Position numbers and translations under genes: made by a program. From Poseidonibacter antarcticus (lineage in GTDB: Bacteria; Campylobacterota; Campylobacteria; Campylobacterales; Arcobacteraceae), in contig NZ_RCWF01000004.1 of assembly GCF_003667345.1 (NCBI RefSeq), positions 125,674-189,673 of the forward strand: 64,000 nt of DNA. The letters run 5' to 3'. A model generated the notes under the pieces. The model was not told where the DNA came from and did no database searches. It worked only from the letters and a program-made list of their open reading frames with translations. Positions 16,492 through 24,600 of this stretch are shown here, in pieces (within the stretch, counting starts at the first letter, position 1; each line of letters opens with the position of its first letter).

Positions 16492-17504
16492 TATTTTGCC
16501 TCCACTAAAGAAAATAAATTCTTTACATTATCTAATTGAGGAATAAAGTTCATTTCTTTACCAATTTTTAATTCATTTGATAAATCATAAATTAATCTTA
16601 AAACAGAATAGTCTTCTATTGCAAATCCTACTGAATCAAAAACAATTGTTCCATGAGTATCAACATTAATATTTTTCTCACCTCTTATAATTTCATATAA
16701 TTCTGGACAAGTAAAATCTTTAGCTAATTGTTGTATTTCACCTTCAATTTTACATTGCTCTAAAAATTCACATACTACTGTTGAAGATTCTATAAGTTCT
16801 TTTTGAATTTCTGTTTTACCTGGGCAATCTCCACCTATTCCATTAATATAAACATCACCTTCTATCATATCTTTTGTTAGGACTGTTTGATATCTTTTAT
16901 CTGCTGTACAAGTGGTAATAATATCTGCACCCTTAGCTGCATCTTTTGAATCTTTACATCTTATAATTCTTATATCAAACTGTTTCATATTATTTTCAAA
17001 TTTATCCATAGCTTTAGGATCTGTATCAAAATATCTAACTTCTTTTAAATCAAATATTTGACTAAATGCTAAGTATTGAAATTCACTTTGAGAACCTGTT
17101 CCAATAAGTGTTAGAACTTTTGAATCTTTTTTTGCTAAGTATTTTGCTGCCATTGCTGAGTTTGCAGCTGTTCTAAATGCTGTTAGAAGTGTCATTTCAC
17201 TAAACATTAAAGGTTCACCAGTACTAACTTCTGATAGTTGACCTGTTGCCATTACTGTCATTTTATTTTGTGCTGGGTTTTTTGGATGTCCATTTACATA
17301 TTTAAACGTATATAATTTATTATTTGATATTGGCATTAATTCTATTACTCCACCATCCACATGATTTGCAACCCTTGGTGTTTTATCAAAACTTTCCCAA
17401 TTTGAATAATCTTCTTCTAATGTTTTTATCAACATTGAATAAAATTTTTTATATCCTATTGTTTCTACTATACTTTTTATATCTTCTATTTCTAATACTT
17501 TCAT
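16491..17504 (-). CDS. Ornithine cyclodeaminase (mu-crystallin family)
   Basis: This 337-aa NAD-dependent enzyme would convert ornithine to proline and ammonia. The family features are 'YTFKYVNGHPKNPAQNKMT' (substrate region near residue 68), 'TAFRTAANSAMAAKYL' near 110 and the Rossmann 'LIGTGSQSEFQ' near 135. Length is typical. With arginase downstream and PutA in the neighbouring operon it completes arginine to glutamate. An unusually long leader (about 300 bp) with a structured element and two mini reading frames precedes it, so regulation at the RNA level is likely. Confidence 0.9.
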   Translation of the reverse strand: MKVLEIEDIKSIVETIGYKKFYSMLIKTLEEDYSNWESFDKTPRVANHVDGGVIELMPISNNKLYTFKYVNGHPKNPAQNKMTVMATGQLSEVSTGEPLMFSEMTLLTAFRTAANSAMAAKYLAKKDSKVLTLIGTGSQSEFQYLAFSQIFDLKEVRYFDTDPKAMDKFENNMKQFDIRIIRCKDSKDAAKGADIITTCTADKRYQTVLTKDMIEGDVYINGIGGDCPGKTEIQKELIESSTVVCEFLEQCKIEGEIQQLAKDFTCPELYEIIRGEKNINVDTHGTIVFDSVGFAIEDYSVLRLIYDLSNELKIGKEMNFIPQLDNVKNLFSLVEAK

Positions 17505-17545
17505 TTATTATTCCTTTTTATTTTGAGTGATTGTATTAACGACAT
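17501..17545 (-). CDS. Possible 14-codon leader peptide before ornithine cyclodeaminase
   Basis: MSLIQSLKIKRNNK starts at ATG 17545 behind a strong AAAAGGAAAGAAGT site and ends with a TGA that overlaps the ATG of the cyclodeaminase gene (ATGA). This arrangement would couple translation of the two. It has no obvious run of one regulatory amino acid. It could be a chance frame. Confidence 0.3.
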   Translation of the reverse strand: MSLIQSLKIKRNNK

Positions 17546-17640
17546 ATACTTCTTTCCTTTTATTTAAATTTAAATAGTAAGGATTGTCATTTTTTGATTG
17601 GTAATATCATGTATTAGGAAGATATAGAATTTATTTGTTT

Positions 17641-17681
17641 CACTTTTAATCCTTTAAATTAATTAGTTTTTTAATAAATTT
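17641..17681 (-). pseudogene. putA-like start region remnant
   Basis: This 41-bp segment, ending in a GTG behind AAAGGATTAAAA, matches the segment that ends in the real putA start codon (25234-25274) at 36 of 41 positions without gaps. The frame from the GTG closes after nine codons (MKQINSISS). It is best read as a duplicated putA translation start that lost its gene, or as a second leader peptide. Confidence 0.4.
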
Positions 17682-17765
17682 AAGGTAGCGTTACAGTACA
17701 GATTTGTCTGTTAGAAGGGAAAGGATGCACCGCCAAGTAACTCCTTTCCCTTTGCTTCTTAAATT
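17677..17765 (-). promoter_or_regulatory. Structured leader element B (before ornithine cyclodeaminase)
   Basis: Read on the minus strand, an 8-bp closing stem (AATTTAAG / CTTAAATT) encloses two hairpins. The first is a perfect 11-bp stem (17715-17725 with 17742-17752) whose 16-nt loop holds TTACTTGGCGG. The second is ACAGA-CAAA-TCTGT. The same core, hairpin order and downstream sequence recur before putA (25276-25348). It is probably a cis-acting RNA; I do not recognise a known riboswitch class. Confidence 0.5.
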
Positions 17766-17805
17766 AACCAGTAATACTTAATCTTTTGAAAATATTATTT
17801 TCAAT

Positions 17806-18447
17806 TTATTTCTTTTCAATTACATAACAACCTACACTCCATTCTCCTATATTTTCAATTATATTTACTTCTCCACCAATAAATTTAGTATTTATTTTCT
17901 CGTATTTTGAAGAGGTTTCATCAAAAGCAATTAATAATTCATTTATTCTTTCTTTTGCTTTAATTCTTGCTTTATTAGAAATATCTAAATAAAAAGCAAA
18001 AATTGCATATTCCAAAGTTGAATCTGATATAATTTTACACATAGTTTCTATATCATTTAAATACTCTTCTTTTACATTTCTTACTCCGTTTCGCACAGAA
18101 ATAATAACTTTAGCAATAGAGTCTCGATTTGTCTCATGATCAAATCTTTCATCAAGTGTAATACAAAAAGTTCTATCTGCAATTTCTTTATTTTTCATAA
18201 ATGATTTATATTCATCTGGATTTGAAAGGGAATATTTTAATGTATCTGCAATTGTTGCATCAATAAATATCTCAGGTAAAATACTTAGTTTTGATATTTC
18301 TTGTGAAATATGAATTGATAAAAAATTACTAGGGGCATAAGAAAGATATAGTTCTTCCCCTGTCCATAATGAAAAATTCTTTCTTGCATTTAAAATACCT
18401 TTTTGTACACTTTGCAAGACTTCTTTTTTTTCTGGGAAAGGATTCAT
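17806..18447 (-). CDS. Unknown protein, partner of RHH protein (copy A)
   Basis: This 213-aa soluble protein has no signal peptide or membrane segment. I do not recognise the family. It is a clear paralog of the 219-aa protein at 29902-30561; shared blocks are 'PEIFIDATIAD', 'TLDERF', 'RNGVRN', 'YAIFAF', 'LDISN' and 'IENIGEW..GCY.IE'. The last block carries the one cysteine common to both C-termini. It starts two bases after the stop of the RHH gene, so the two are translated together. I infer a regulatory partner or sensor for the RHH protein; an enzyme of amino-acid metabolism is also possible. Confidence 0.75.
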   Translation of the reverse strand: MNPFPEKKEVLQSVQKGILNARKNFSLWTGEELYLSYAPSNFLSIHISQEISKLSILPEIFIDATIADTLKYSLSNPDEYKSFMKNKEIADRTFCITLDERFDHETNRDSIAKVIISVRNGVRNVKEEYLNDIETMCKIISDSTLEYAIFAFYLDISNKARIKAKERINELLIAFDETSSKYEKINTKFIGGEVNIIENIGEWSVGCYVIEKK

Positions 18448-18449
18448 AT

Positions 18450-18686
18450 TTATCTAACCTTTGTATAGTTTTCATCAACTTCTTGAACAAGACCACTTTC
18501 AAGAAAGATATCTTCAATTAACTTATTTTTTGAAATATTTAATGACTTACTTAAAGTATATAAAGCATCATCAATATTTTCATCTATTTTAATACTTAAT
18601 TGAACAACTTTTTTCTTTTTTTTAGTTACTGAATTTTTATCTATTACTCGTTGAATAACTACTCTATCATTATTTCGTAATGCCAT
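18450..18686 (-). CDS. Small RHH-like DNA-binding protein (copy A)
   Basis: This 78-aa protein has a basic N-terminal arm (KKKKK near residue 22), then a strand-helix-helix pattern: 'VVQLSIKID' (strand), 'ENIDDALYTLSKSLN' (helix 1) and 'SKNKLIEDIFLES' (helix 2). This is the ribbon-helix-helix layout of CopG/Arc-type regulators. The paralog at 30561-30797 is nearly the same through 'LSKSLNISKNKLIEDI'. ATG 18686 follows AGGATTACA. A perfect 29-bp palindrome ends 15 bp upstream, which fits autoregulation. It heads the operon leading to ornithine cyclodeaminase. Confidence 0.78.
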   Translation of the reverse strand: MALRNNDRVVIQRVIDKNSVTKKKKKVVQLSIKIDENIDDALYTLSKSLNISKNKLIEDIFLESGLVQEVDENYTKVR

Positions 18687-18701
18687 TGTAATCCTAATAT
18701 T

Positions 18702-18730
18702 TTTTAGTAATACTAGTAGTATTACTAAAA
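18702..18730. promoter_or_regulatory. 29-bp perfect palindrome, probable RHH operator A
   Basis: Two perfect 14-bp arms (TTTTAGTAATACTA) surround a single central G. It contains repeated TAGTA units, as RHH operators often do, and lies between the presumed promoter and the RHH start at 18686. Confidence 0.65.
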
Positions 18731-18837
18731 TTTGATTTAATATTTTTGCACAGTTAAAATTAAAATAAACTTAAAAAATAAGCCTAATTATCTATCTTTT
18801 AAGCTAATTTAATGAAATTTCTAAAATAAAGTACAAA

Positions 18838-18853
18838 TGCTACTTTAATGCTA
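18838..18853 (-). promoter_or_regulatory. Tandem TAGCA motif upstream of cassette A
   Basis: The minus strand reads TAGCATTAAAGTAGCA, two TAGCA units 11 bp apart. The identical 16-mer lies before cassette B; in both cases its near end is exactly 152 bp from the RHH ATG. Confidence 0.5.
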
Positions 18854-18959
18854 TTTTAGAGTAATTTATGAAAAATTAATAGTTTATTTTATTTTATATT
18901 TTTTAGTAAGAAATAAGCAAAATTTATAAGATAAAATTTGCTTATTTTTATTTAATAGA

Positions 18960-19790
18960 CTAGTTAATTACTTGATGTAATTTAGAACATTCAGACAGTG
19001 AAATATCAGAATCAATATTATTAACAATTTCTTGATGACTATAAATCCGTGCATTATAAACATAGATAAATAATTCATCACCTTTTTTTAGAAAGTTTCT
19101 TTTTCCAAATTGGCTATATGCAGTAGCACCAGATGCAATTAATATTCCTTTTGCATCTTTAGCATTAGTCATAAATTGACTTATCTCTTCCAATGGTCCG
19201 CAATCTTCTTGAGTATTAAACTTATCAATCATCCAATCTTTTAATTGAGTAAAAAAATATGAATAAGATTTAACTGCAGAAATAGTTCCATAATTATGGA
19301 TTTTTCCATCTCTTTTTATAAAAGAAGAAAGATGATATTTACTTAAAATTCCATTTTCTGTAAAGTTATCAATTTTGATAAACTCTTTTGAAATACCTTT
19401 TGTATTACTTCCCCAATTTTTCTTTGTACTTAACTTTTTACCATCTTGTACTCTTAAAGAACAGTCATTAAAAGCTGAAACATATCGAGGAATGATATCT
19501 ATTACTTTTTTATTTTCATAAATAAAATCACAAATTAGTCCAACTTCTGGTTCTGCTTGAATTTTATCTTCTTCTCTATTATGAGTTGAAATAGTTTTAT
19601 CAGATATTGGGTAAGTGCTTAAAAAAGAATCATGTCCTTTTATATAAAAAGGAAATAAACCTTTGGGAGCATCTTTTTCTTCTGTTTCTATAACAGAGAA
19701 TTCATCAGCTTCTCCTGCTTCACCTAAATGTCCTGCAAAATTTCCTGCAACCGCAAATCCTAAATAATCTTTTAAATCATTTAATTGCAT
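18960..19790 (-). CDS. DUF5718-like protein of unknown function
   Basis: This 276-aa soluble protein resembles the DUF5718 family, with the N-terminal pattern 'GFAVAGNFAGHLGEAGEA' at about residues 10-27 and 'APKGLFPFYIKGHDSFL'. No catalytic motif is known to me. I chose ATG 19790 because AAAGGA lies before it and the protein then starts just before the conserved glycine-rich block; the open frame extends 21 codons further. It overlaps the end of the glutamate-synthase-like gene by 14 bp, so the two are co-translated. Confidence 0.72.
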   Translation of the reverse strand: MQLNDLKDYLGFAVAGNFAGHLGEAGEADEFSVIETEEKDAPKGLFPFYIKGHDSFLSTYPISDKTISTHNREEDKIQAEPEVGLICDFIYENKKVIDIIPRYVSAFNDCSLRVQDGKKLSTKKNWGSNTKGISKEFIKIDNFTENGILSKYHLSSFIKRDGKIHNYGTISAVKSYSYFFTQLKDWMIDKFNTQEDCGPLEEISQFMTNAKDAKGILIASGATAYSQFGKRNFLKKGDELFIYVYNARIYSHQEIVNNIDSDISLSECSKLHQVIN

Positions 19791-21501
19791 CTGATTTTCC
19801 TTTATTCTTCTTAATTGAAATTCTTCGCTCAAATAACTCATCCATATCATCATGAATTATTGAATCTATATCTAAAAATATTAATTTATCTTTATTTAAC
19901 TCTTTTACATTTTTTAAACCCATAACAGCAAGTAAACTTTTCATACTTTTTAAAACATTTGCATGATAATTTCTTACATATTCTGAGTGTTTTTTTACAA
20001 AGTAATATTTTCTTTTTTTAATATCTTGAGTTGCAAGTCCTACAGGACATTGATGTTCACCTGCACCTGAGCAATATCGAGCTCTAATACATCCAGCACT
20101 CATCATAAATCCACGTGCTATTTGCACGAAATCAGCTCCAAGACTTAAAGTAATAATTACATCATCAGGAGTAAGGATTTTTCCACTAGCACTTATTCGC
20201 ACTTTGTCTCTAACACCATAATCTTTTAATACCTTATCAACTAAATATAAAGCATCTCTAATATCCATACCAATTCTCTCCATCATATCTAATGGTGCTG
20301 TAGCACTTCCACCACTTCCACCATCAATAGAAATATAATCAGGGAAAGACAAACCTAAATCAGATCTTCTTTTAATCTCTTTTGCAATTGGAACTATATT
20401 ATTATAATCAGAGATTACAATTTTAATACCAACTGGTTTTCCTGAAGCTTTTTGAAGTTCACCAATAAAATCAAATAACTCTTCTGTTGTATTTGCATAT
20501 GGAAATCTATTTGGAGAGAATGCATCTTTATTTGCTTCTATATTTCTATAATATGCAATTGATGGAGTTACTTTTTTTGCAATTAGTTTTCCACCTGTTT
20601 GCTTTGAACCTTGTGCTATTTTTATTTCAGTCATTTTACAAAAGCTCATTTGTTTTTTATAACGTTCCATATCAAATTTACCATCTTTTGTTCTTACACC
20701 ATAAAGTCCAGAACTAATTTGTAATATAATATCTGCCATTTCTTCTGGAACATCTTTAGGAAAGTTTTCAAGAGGGGCATCCCAATTTGGTCTATAAAAG
20801 CATTCTTTATCTTTATTAAAAACATAGGTATCTGCTTCTAAATCTTTTTTAAATACAAGTTTTCTATAAAAATCTACAGCAACAGGTTCATTAAAAAATA
20901 TTTTTGCTAATCTAAATATTTTATGTTCTAAAGCATTTCCTTCAACTTCTTTCATATATTTTTTATCATATTTATAATGAGTTACAAAAAAGTTAGTTGT
21001 TAATCCACCCTCACCTGAATTAATAGGAAATCCTCCCATTTTTGCACCATATACAAATGCTCGTGTACCTTCAGGTGAAATTGATCCATCACTCATAGGA
21101 GCTCTAGCAATTACAGAATTAGATATAAAAGGTGTTCTTCTATTTTCACCAAATGTAACAGAAAAATCATTATCCACTTCATTATCATTTAAAACAATAT
21201 TCGTATGTCTTAGCATAAACTTTGGTTTAGGTAATGGTTGAGCGGGTGAAAAAGAAGAGAAATTAATTTTATCTCTTGCTGCATTATAAACCCAATCTAA
21301 TTTATCCATAGATTCGTAAAATTTTTCATCCCCAAAATATTGTCGAAAAGGTTCTCTAAACTCTTGAAAGACAAATCTCAATCTCCCAATTATTGGATAG
21401 TTTACTAATATTTGATGTGTTCTTTGTACATATTTATCATGTATATACCATGCAAGTATAATTATTATTAAACTTAAGAATATTGTTATTCCAGTTGTCA
21501 T
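19777..21501 (-). CDS. FMN-binding glutamate-synthase-domain protein, membrane anchored
   Basis: This 574-aa protein has one N-terminal membrane helix (about 4-22) and a GltS (FMN, glutamate synthase central) domain with 'ISIDGGSGGSATAPL', 'RISASGKILTPDDV' and the cysteine cluster 'CIRARYCSGAGEHQCPVG', which in this family binds a 3Fe-4S centre. It lacks the N-terminal glutamine amidotransferase of true GltB. Such stand-alone proteins have an uncertain role; amino-acid oxidation or a glutamate-linked redox reaction is plausible next to putA, which ends in glutamate. ATG 21501 follows AGGACATAAT. Confidence 0.88.
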   Translation of the reverse strand: MTTGITIFLSLIIIILAWYIHDKYVQRTHQILVNYPIIGRLRFVFQEFREPFRQYFGDEKFYESMDKLDWVYNAARDKINFSSFSPAQPLPKPKFMLRHTNIVLNDNEVDNDFSVTFGENRRTPFISNSVIARAPMSDGSISPEGTRAFVYGAKMGGFPINSGEGGLTTNFFVTHYKYDKKYMKEVEGNALEHKIFRLAKIFFNEPVAVDFYRKLVFKKDLEADTYVFNKDKECFYRPNWDAPLENFPKDVPEEMADIILQISSGLYGVRTKDGKFDMERYKKQMSFCKMTEIKIAQGSKQTGGKLIAKKVTPSIAYYRNIEANKDAFSPNRFPYANTTEELFDFIGELQKASGKPVGIKIVISDYNNIVPIAKEIKRRSDLGLSFPDYISIDGGSGGSATAPLDMMERIGMDIRDALYLVDKVLKDYGVRDKVRISASGKILTPDDVIITLSLGADFVQIARGFMMSAGCIRARYCSGAGEHQCPVGLATQDIKKRKYYFVKKHSEYVRNYHANVLKSMKSLLAVMGLKNVKELNKDKLIFLDIDSIIHDDMDELFERRISIKKNKGKSDAIK

Positions 21502-21576
21502 ATTATGTCCTAATTGATTTTATTTTTTTAAGATTGTTTATATAAAAAGTAGTATGGAATTAAAAGTATATTATTC

Positions 21577-21631
21577 AAAGCTTGCAGCCTATTCATAAAT
21601 TCAGGAAGCATATTTTTAGACTGCAAGATTT
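21577..21631. other. Hairpin with unusual spaced stem between putA and the GltS-like gene
   Basis: CTTGCAG (21581-21587) pairs perfectly with CTGCAAG (21621-21627) around a 33-nt loop, with three further A-T pairs after one mismatch. It sits 76 bp before the start of the GltS-like gene. It may be a leader structure or a processing site; it matches no RNA family I know. Confidence 0.3.
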
Positions 21632-21634
21632 AAA

Positions 21635-21661
21635 TAATAAGAGAGATAAACTCTCTTATTA
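21635..21661. terminator. Terminator-like hairpin after putA
   Basis: TAATAAGAGAG and CTCTCTTATTA form an 11-bp stem with a 5-nt loop five bases past the putA stop codon. The U-run is weak. Confidence 0.55.
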
Positions 21662-21666
21662 AAATA

Positions 21667-24600
21667 TTACTTTAATCCTCTAGCACCAATATTTCCATAT
21701 CTATGGAATGAGTGTGAGATTGATTGCTCAATAAAGTAGTTAAGAAGTTCTAATCTTCCTTCCATCATTGGTTTAGCTCTTACTATAAATGTTAAAGTAT
21801 CAGCAGATTTTTTAAATACATTTTGTGGTACTTTTGATATATCTGAATAAATTACTCTATCAAATTTATCCATAATCTTAATCATTTCATCATTTGTTTG
21901 AATAACTAATCCATCTCTTGGTCCAAATAACTCTTGGGCATTTGCTAAGAATGATTGTATTTCATCATTATTTTCAATTGAAACTTTAAATCTAACACCT
22001 GATACTTTAGCTGCTAATATTCTTGAAACTACTTCAAATAATGTATCCTCACTTGATACTCTTATTAGTACATTATCTAAAGGTAAGTATCTAAAGTTAT
22101 TATCTTCACCTCGAACTTTTGAATAATCTTTAGATTGTGAAAATTCATTTTCAAAGTTTTCATAATATGATTGTAAAGCCACAGATAATTTTTCAAAATC
22201 TTGCTTTTCATTTTGAACTTTTGCACAATTTTCAATAAATCTTGTCAAATCTGTATTATATTTTTTTGCAACTTTTGGAGTTTTTGTTTCTTTTACTTCA
22301 ATAAATTGAGTGATATAATTATAGAAACCTGCTTTTCTTCCTGCACCAATTGCTGATTTTCCCATTCCACCAAATGGTTGTCTTAATACAATTGCACCTG
22401 TTGTTCCTCTATTTACATAAAGGTTACCAGCTTTAAGGTTTTCTTTCCAATATGTTACTTCTCTTTCATCTAATGATTCAATTCCTGAAGTTAATCCATA
22501 ACCAGTTTCATTTACAATTTTCACTGCATGTTTTAAATCACTTGCTCTCATAACTGCTAAGACAGGACCAAATAGCTCATTCATATGAATAAAGTTACCT
22601 TCTTCAACTCCCCATTTTATTGATGGTTTTAGCATATAAGGATTATTATTTTCAAAAGATGGTTTTAAAGCCCATGTTTCATTTCCTTCAAGCTCATTAA
22701 TAGCACGTTCTAGGTTACCACTTACTTTATTTGCTAATGTTCCAATTCTATTTTTAAAGTCCCAAATAGAACCCACATTCATAGAAGAAGCAGTATCTAT
22801 TAAAGCTTTTTTAAATGATGCATCATTATAAACTTCATCTTCTAAAACTAAAAGTGAAGTAGCAGAACATTTTTGACCTGAGTTTCCAAATGCACTTTGA
22901 CATACATTTTTAACTGCTTGTTCTCTATCTGCCATATTAGTAACAATAGTTGCATCTTTTCCACCAGTTTCAGCTGATAAGAATAAATCATTTCTAGCTT
23001 TTAACATAGCACTTGCTGTATCTTCTCCACCTGTTAAAATTAAGAAATCAACATCTTTATTAGGAATTAAATACTCACCTGCTAATTCACCTGGACAAGG
23101 AAGGAATTGTAAAGTATTTTTTGAAATTCCAGCTTCCCAAAAACATTTACACATTTCATAAGCACAAAGTGCAGCAGCAGATGCTGGTTTAATAATTACT
23201 GTATTTCCAGCTGCTAATGAAGCAGAAACTCCACCAACTGGAATGGCAATAGGGAAATTCCAAGGAGGAACAACTACACCAACACCTTTACCTTTTACAC
23301 TTAAATTCTCATATCCATCAAAGTGTCTAACAGCATGAGAATAGAACTCAATAAAATCAATTGCTTCTGATACTTCCACATCAGTTTCTGTAAATACTTT
23401 ACCAACTTCAGCAGCTGCAACACCTATTAAATCATCTCTTTTTTCTCTAAACTTAATTGCAGCAGCTTTTAGTGCTTCATGTCTTTGTTCATTTGTTAAA
23501 TCTCTCCAACCATCTATATCAGCCTTTGCAACTTCAACAGCTTTTTGAATATCTTCTTTTGTAGCAAGTGCAAATCTTCCTGCTAAGATACCATCTTCAA
23601 ATTGTGATTTATCAATAGCATCATAAATTTTTCTCTCACCAATTAACTCAACTCCACCAATAACAACAGGTGCAATTGTATGAACAGTATTTTTAGTATT
23701 TTTCCATTTTTTTACAATATTTTTTGCCCATACTTGATTTTTTTCTAAAATAAAATCAGTATCAGCTTCAGCATGGTAAGAGTTTGTATCATAAGATGAA
23801 TTTGAGAAATCTTCCCATTTTTCATCTAATCTATTTTGTGTTCTTTTTGCACCTACGAAAGATGTTTTTTCAACTTCAAAAGATTCTCTAAAAAGTTTCT
23901 CTTGCATTTTCCAATTACTTGAACCAACAGTTAATCCAAATGAATATCTAATAAAGTTATCAGGTCCTGTATTTTCATCAAGTCTTCGAACTAAATATGC
24001 AATTGCATTAGTAAACTGTTCTTTTGATGCAGTTGGTGCGTATAAAATTACACTTTTAGAAATCTCTTTTACAGCAAGTCTTGCTGCATCACTCATACCT
24101 TCTAACATTTCTATTGTATGAAACTCACTTGTTCCAAATTCTTGTGCAAGAGTTGTTGCATAAGCTTGATCAAAAAGGTTATGCGAAGCAGTTCCTATAT
24201 GCATAAATGGTGCATTTTCTTTTAAAAGTGCATATCTTGCCATTCTTTTATAGTTTGAATCTGTATCTGCTTTGTCAATGTATGTAACCATTTCCCAATG
24301 TTTTTGAGAGGCTTCTGTTTCTTCCATTTCCATATTAGCACCTTTTACAAGTCTAAACTTAATAGCAGATCCACCATTTTTTACTCTATTTCTTGCCCAA
24401 TCACATAAATCTTTTTGCCAAAGGTGTGAATCTGGTAAGTAAGCTTGTAATACAATTCCTGCATAATAATTTTTAAATTGAGGTTTTTCTAATGTTTTTT
24501 TGAATACTTCAACTGTAATTGCTAAATCTCTATACTCTTCCATATCAAGATTAATAAACTTATCTCTTTTTTCACCTGAATTTGTTGTATATTGATTTTT

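Noticed and set aside
17677-17765. Glycine or other known riboswitch, suggested by ACCGCCAAGTAA on the plus strand
   Set aside because: The likeness to the glycine core is weak and in the wrong strand; the genes that would be controlled lie on the minus strand.
17806-18686. Type II toxin-antitoxin pair (RHH protein followed by a second gene)
   Set aside because: The second protein is about 215 residues, shows no toxin fold I know, and both copies head amino-acid operons. Not fully excluded.
18838-18853. Sigma-54 promoter (TAGCATTAAAGTAGCA has the right length for TGGCAC-N5-TTGC)
   Set aside because: The GG of the -24 element is AG in all copies and TTGC is TAGC, so the most conserved bases are missing.
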